IMG/VR virus record: IMGVR_UViG_3300025305_000070
Coordinates: 1-32,673 of that record
Source of the DNA: a virus
Strand: one strand, 5' to 3'
Length of the DNA stretch: 32,673 bases
This document shows, piece by piece, positions 30,142-32,673 of the stretch. A model generated the notes under the pieces. It was not told the origin of the DNA. It searched no databases and saw nothing but the letters and a program-made list of their open reading frames with translations. The translations under genes and the position numbers were made by a program. Positions within the stretch are counted from its first letter, which is position 1; every line of letters starts with the position of its first letter.

Positions 30142-32072
30142 TGGGCATTCTTGATGAGAGGCGATATGCAGATAGTATGACCCGTAAGGAAATAGCGGAT
30201 GCACTGAAGAATGGTCATCCTCTGATTCCGGGTTTTTTGGTGGCTGATGCAGCCAAACAGATGCAGGAGAATGACGCTTTATTGAAGGTTTTGGAAGAGC
30301 AAGCCGGGCTCCCACAACCCGGTCAAAGTGTCACCGATAAGCTAGAAGCATATCTGCGTAACCCGGATGCAGCCCGACAACAAAGGCCCGGAGGTCCGCC
30401 ACCCGGCGCACCACCCGGCGCACCACCCGGTGCACCGCCTGAAAGACGAAGATCCATGCCACAGGGTGGATCGTTAGGACCAGGCGAGCCTTTCCCCGAA
30501 CCCGTAGGGGCGGGTGGTCCCATGCCTGGGCCTAGAGTGCCGGGGGGAGCAGGTGGAGCTATGCCCGGAATGTTGCGAGGAGCACAAGGGCCGGGTGCCC
30601 CAATGAGACGTGGTGGTATAGTCGGTTTCCAAGAAGGTGGAATTGCAGATGAGTTGACCTATGGGGATCAGGATGACCCAAGTGGCTGGCAAAGAGCAGG
30701 TGGAATTGGCCTGAACTTTTTGACTGGCGCAGGAAGCTTGGAAGAACTTGGGGATCAGTCGCGATGGGAGACTGCTGGCAACCTTGCACTGGCAGGTTCG
30801 ATGCTCGTGCCGGGCTTAGGCTGGGGAGTTGGTGGTGCGGCCAGGGCGATCCCATGGGCAGGAAGGGCCATGAAAGGTCTTTGGGGGCTTCGGACTCCAA
30901 CCAGAGTGGGACAGGCTGTAAAGGCTGGTGCGGCTGGAGAGAGTCTAATAGGAAGAGGACTTGCTCGCCTGTTAGGTGGTAAGTCCAATGTCTCCGCTCT
31001 CCGTGGCCCTGGCCCTCGTGGTTTTACGATGCCAGGACATACCGGCTTTACAAGGAGGACACTTGTGGATCGTGCGTTAAGGCGTCCGGGTTCGGAGATA
31101 GGCTTCAGTGCTCTTGGAAGACGGGCTCTTCTCAGGGCGACTGTTGGAGGTTTAGCAGCTTCTAGTTTGCTAGGCAGGATGAGTGATGAAGAGATTGATG
31201 CGTTGAGTGATGAAGAGGTCGAGGTGGAGCTTCGCCGTCGAGGAATACCTTCTGGAGAGGGAACAGGAGCAGGAAGATCTCCAAGCCAAGATATATTTGA
31301 CCAGATAGAGACATACAGAACTGCGGCTGGTATCCCGACAGAAGCAGAAAAGAACCAAAACAAACTAGACGAGGATCGTGCTAAAGAGCTTGGAGGTTAT
31401 AAAGCTGGAATCGCAGGATTGAGGCCCACCGAAGAGCAATACCGTTTAAGGAACAGAAGTGTCGGGTTCGGTGCGTTGGCCAAACTTCTCGCTAGAACCG
31501 GCGGTCCCGACGATATTGAGCCTGGTGGGGTAGGGGCAGCTATTCGTGGTGAGACAGAAAGACAGTTGGTTGAGAGGCTGGGATTTGAAGATAAACTTGC
31601 CGGTATCGACACGGACATCTATGGCGTTGAAAGTGGGTCAGCAGGAAGACAGGCTTTACTCTCACGGGCTGGCCAGGCGTATGACATGCCTACACTAGAA
31701 TTGATGATGCAAGAGAGGCGGGATGCGGCGGCTCATAGGCGTGCAGTGGAGGTAGCTAATATCCAAGCAGGGGGAAGGAATCAGGCAATGATTGCACGCC
31801 TCTACGAGGCCCTGTTTAGCGGGGTTCTTTCAGAAGAAGAGAAAGAGATGTATCTAAGAGAGATAGAGAGACTGAGGGGGGGTGCGTCACTAGGAGGACT
31901 TGAAAAAGAAATGGATCGAGCACGGAGCGGAAGATCCGGGCCACCAGGCTCTGAGAGGATAGCGGTTGGAGGACCGGAGGATGCCATAGGAATGGATCAG
32001 ACGCCATCAGCAGCCGATACTTATCAAATGTGGCTAAGGGGGAACAATCCGCAGTCAGTAGGAATGGGATAA
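30141..32072 (+). CDS. Putative internal virion protein with collagen-like and hydrophobic parts (643 aa)
   Basis: Residues 1-75 are helical and charged. Residues ~84-153 are Pro/Gly-rich with PGAPPGAPPGAPP tandem units. The glycine-framed motif RRGGIVGFQEGG is near 155, followed by ADELTYG, a combination also in the 1414-residue protein (TYG next to a GGI motif). A hydrophobic stretch at ~207-250 (NLALAGSMLVPGLGWGVGGA) and another at ~332-348 could insert in a membrane or form helices. The C-terminal third is helical and charged. GGGAGGA lies ten bases before the ATG, which overlaps the previous stop by one base. I infer an ejection role from neighbours and shared motif. Confidence 0.7.
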   Translation: MGILDERRYADSMTRKEIADALKNGHPLIPGFLVADAAKQMQENDALLKVLEEQAGLPQPGQSVTDKLEAYLRNPDAARQQRPGGPPPGAPPGAPPGAPPERRRSMPQGGSLGPGEPFPEPVGAGGPMPGPRVPGGAGGAMPGMLRGAQGPGAPMRRGGIVGFQEGGIADELTYGDQDDPSGWQRAGGIGLNFLTGAGSLEELGDQSRWETAGNLALAGSMLVPGLGWGVGGAARAIPWAGRAMKGLWGLRTPTRVGQAVKAGAAGESLIGRGLARLLGGKSNVSALRGPGPRGFTMPGHTGFTRRTLVDRALRRPGSEIGFSALGRRALLRATVGGLAASSLLGRMSDEEIDALSDEEVEVELRRRGIPSGEGTGAGRSPSQDIFDQIETYRTAAGIPTEAEKNQNKLDEDRAKELGGYKAGIAGLRPTEEQYRLRNRSVGFGALAKLLARTGGPDDIEPGGVGAAIRGETERQLVERLGFEDKLAGIDTDIYGVESGSAGRQALLSRAGQAYDMPTLELMMQERRDAAAHRRAVEVANIQAGGRNQAMIARLYEALFSGVLSEEEKEMYLREIERLRGGASLGGLEKEMDRARSGRSGPPGSERIAVGGPEDAIGMDQTPSAADTYQMWLRGNNPQSVGMG

Positions 32073-32078
32073 GTATCG

Positions 32079-32673
32079 ATGCCTGACAAGTGGTATCGCC
32101 TACCTGACGGTTCGGAAATCAACATACCGGACGATTATACCCCAGCCCAATTATCTTCCGTATTCGACCAACTCTCCACGGAGTTTCCAGACTCTATCGG
32201 GAGAGCATGGGCTACCTACGGCCAAGAAGAAGAGGAAGACGAGGGCAACATCTTCGGGGCACTCTACCAGGCTGTAGAGAACCTCCCCCGTGGAGCCGCT
32301 AGTGTACCACTCATGGGAGCGCAGGGTATCGCTGCGTTGCTCACGCCCCATAAAGACACAGCCATAGAGAAGAAGCTCAGAGGAGCTAAAGATTGGCTGT
32401 TTAGCGGTATCGATCCCAAGTATCGTGAGTCCAAGATAGCGGGCATCGGATTGGGAGTGGGCCAGATAGCTCCGATGATGCTTGGCGGTCAGGCTTTGGC
32501 TGCTCTTGGTGTTGGCGCGGCAGTGCCTGGGATGCTCACTGCCCGTGGGCTATCTATGGCCTCTCCTGCTATGAAGCTCTTAGGTGGCGCACAAGGAGTT
32601 CAGAGCATAGCTGCTGGTTCATTGATGAGTATACCCATGCATTGGGGCCAGTACGCTTCAGGGATATCCGATT
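32079..32673 (+). CDS. Fourth large ejection-type protein, N-terminal part only
   Basis: The gene runs off the window end; 198 residues are visible. The opening KWYRLPDGSEINIPDDYTPA resembles the short first domain of large phage proteins that begin with a strand and an Asp-Asp-Tyr turn. Then come acidic residues, a helical block (LPRGAASVPLMGAQGIAALL) and a long hydrophobic Gly/Ala part from ~120 (IAGIGLGVGQIAPMMLGGQA) onwards. This hydrophobic part recalls the membrane-active segments of T7 gp16-like proteins. It starts six bases after the previous stop with AGGAATGGGA upstream. Whether it carries a peptidoglycan hydrolase domain cannot be told from the visible part. Confidence 0.65.
   Translation, partial: MPDKWYRLPDGSEINIPDDYTPAQLSSVFDQLSTEFPDSIGRAWATYGQEEEEDEGNIFGALYQAVENLPRGAASVPLMGAQGIAALLTPHKDTAIEKKLRGAKDWLFSGIDPKYRESKIAGIGLGVGQIAPMMLGGQALAALGVGAAVPGMLTARGLSMASPAMKLLGGAQGVQSIAAGSLMSIPMHWGQYASGISD

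Noticed and set aside
30391-30600. True collagen-like triple-helix domain in the 643-residue protein
   Set aside because: PGAPP units are present but strict G-x-y periodicity is lost after a few units, so it is called Pro/Gly-rich only.

Overview
The window is the virion-structure half of a tailed double-stranded DNA phage genome, most likely a short-tailed podovirus. A single plus-strand module runs from terminase through portal, GroES-like co-chaperonin, scaffold, Mu gpT-like HK97-fold capsid, P22 gp4-like and SU10-like adaptors, fibre and nozzle to very large ejection-type proteins. There is no tape-measure, sheath or tail-tube set. Several families (the 143-residue structural protein, the fibre N-terminus, the GGI-V-G-F-Q-rich giants) are ones I associate with marine metagenomic podoviruses of proteobacteria. 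The host assignment is inference. No integrase, replication gene, lysin, tRNA or rRNA is visible.

Layout. Positions 1-1056 hold three small minus-strand genes of unknown function; two share an exact 37-bp leader carrying the ribosome binding site. A terminase small subunit (1089-1529) points the other way. Positions 1530-1937 are non-coding and hold two 40-bp direct repeats that fold into hairpins, a TGAC tract and a terminator. That terminator belongs to an isolated minus-strand gene (1938-2813) lying between terS and terL, which looks like a moron-type insertion. Positions 2814-3376 form a dense regulatory region with twin Fur-box-like palindromes, a TATGCATA pair, a ladder of extended -10-like elements and a G8/C8 inverted repeat just ahead of terL.

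From 3377 to the window end every gene is on the plus strand and nearly all are touching or overlapping. Terminase large subunit, three small genes (one with a membrane segment) and portal with a long helical tail come first. Co-chaperonin, scaffold, two head-associated proteins and the capsid protein follow. A terminator-like intergenic stretch (12588-12777) comes after the capsid gene. Then come small structural proteins, the two adaptor-like proteins, repeat-rich tail proteins, a fibre, two small genes of which one is a membrane protein, a 793-residue nozzle candidate, and the giants of 1414, 1001 and 643 residues plus a cut-off fourth protein.

Working together: TerS/TerL load DNA through the portal into a shell assembled by scaffold and capsid (folding possibly helped by the phage GroES with host GroEL). 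The adaptors and nozzle close the head and form the short tail, the fibre probably binds the host, and the giants are the probable internal proteins ejected to carry DNA across the envelope. The most unusual signals are a short glycine-framed GGI[IV]GFQxGG motif scattered through three consecutive giants, a duplicated amphipathic module in the largest, the moron-like unit between the terminase genes, and the structured regulatory DNA around it.
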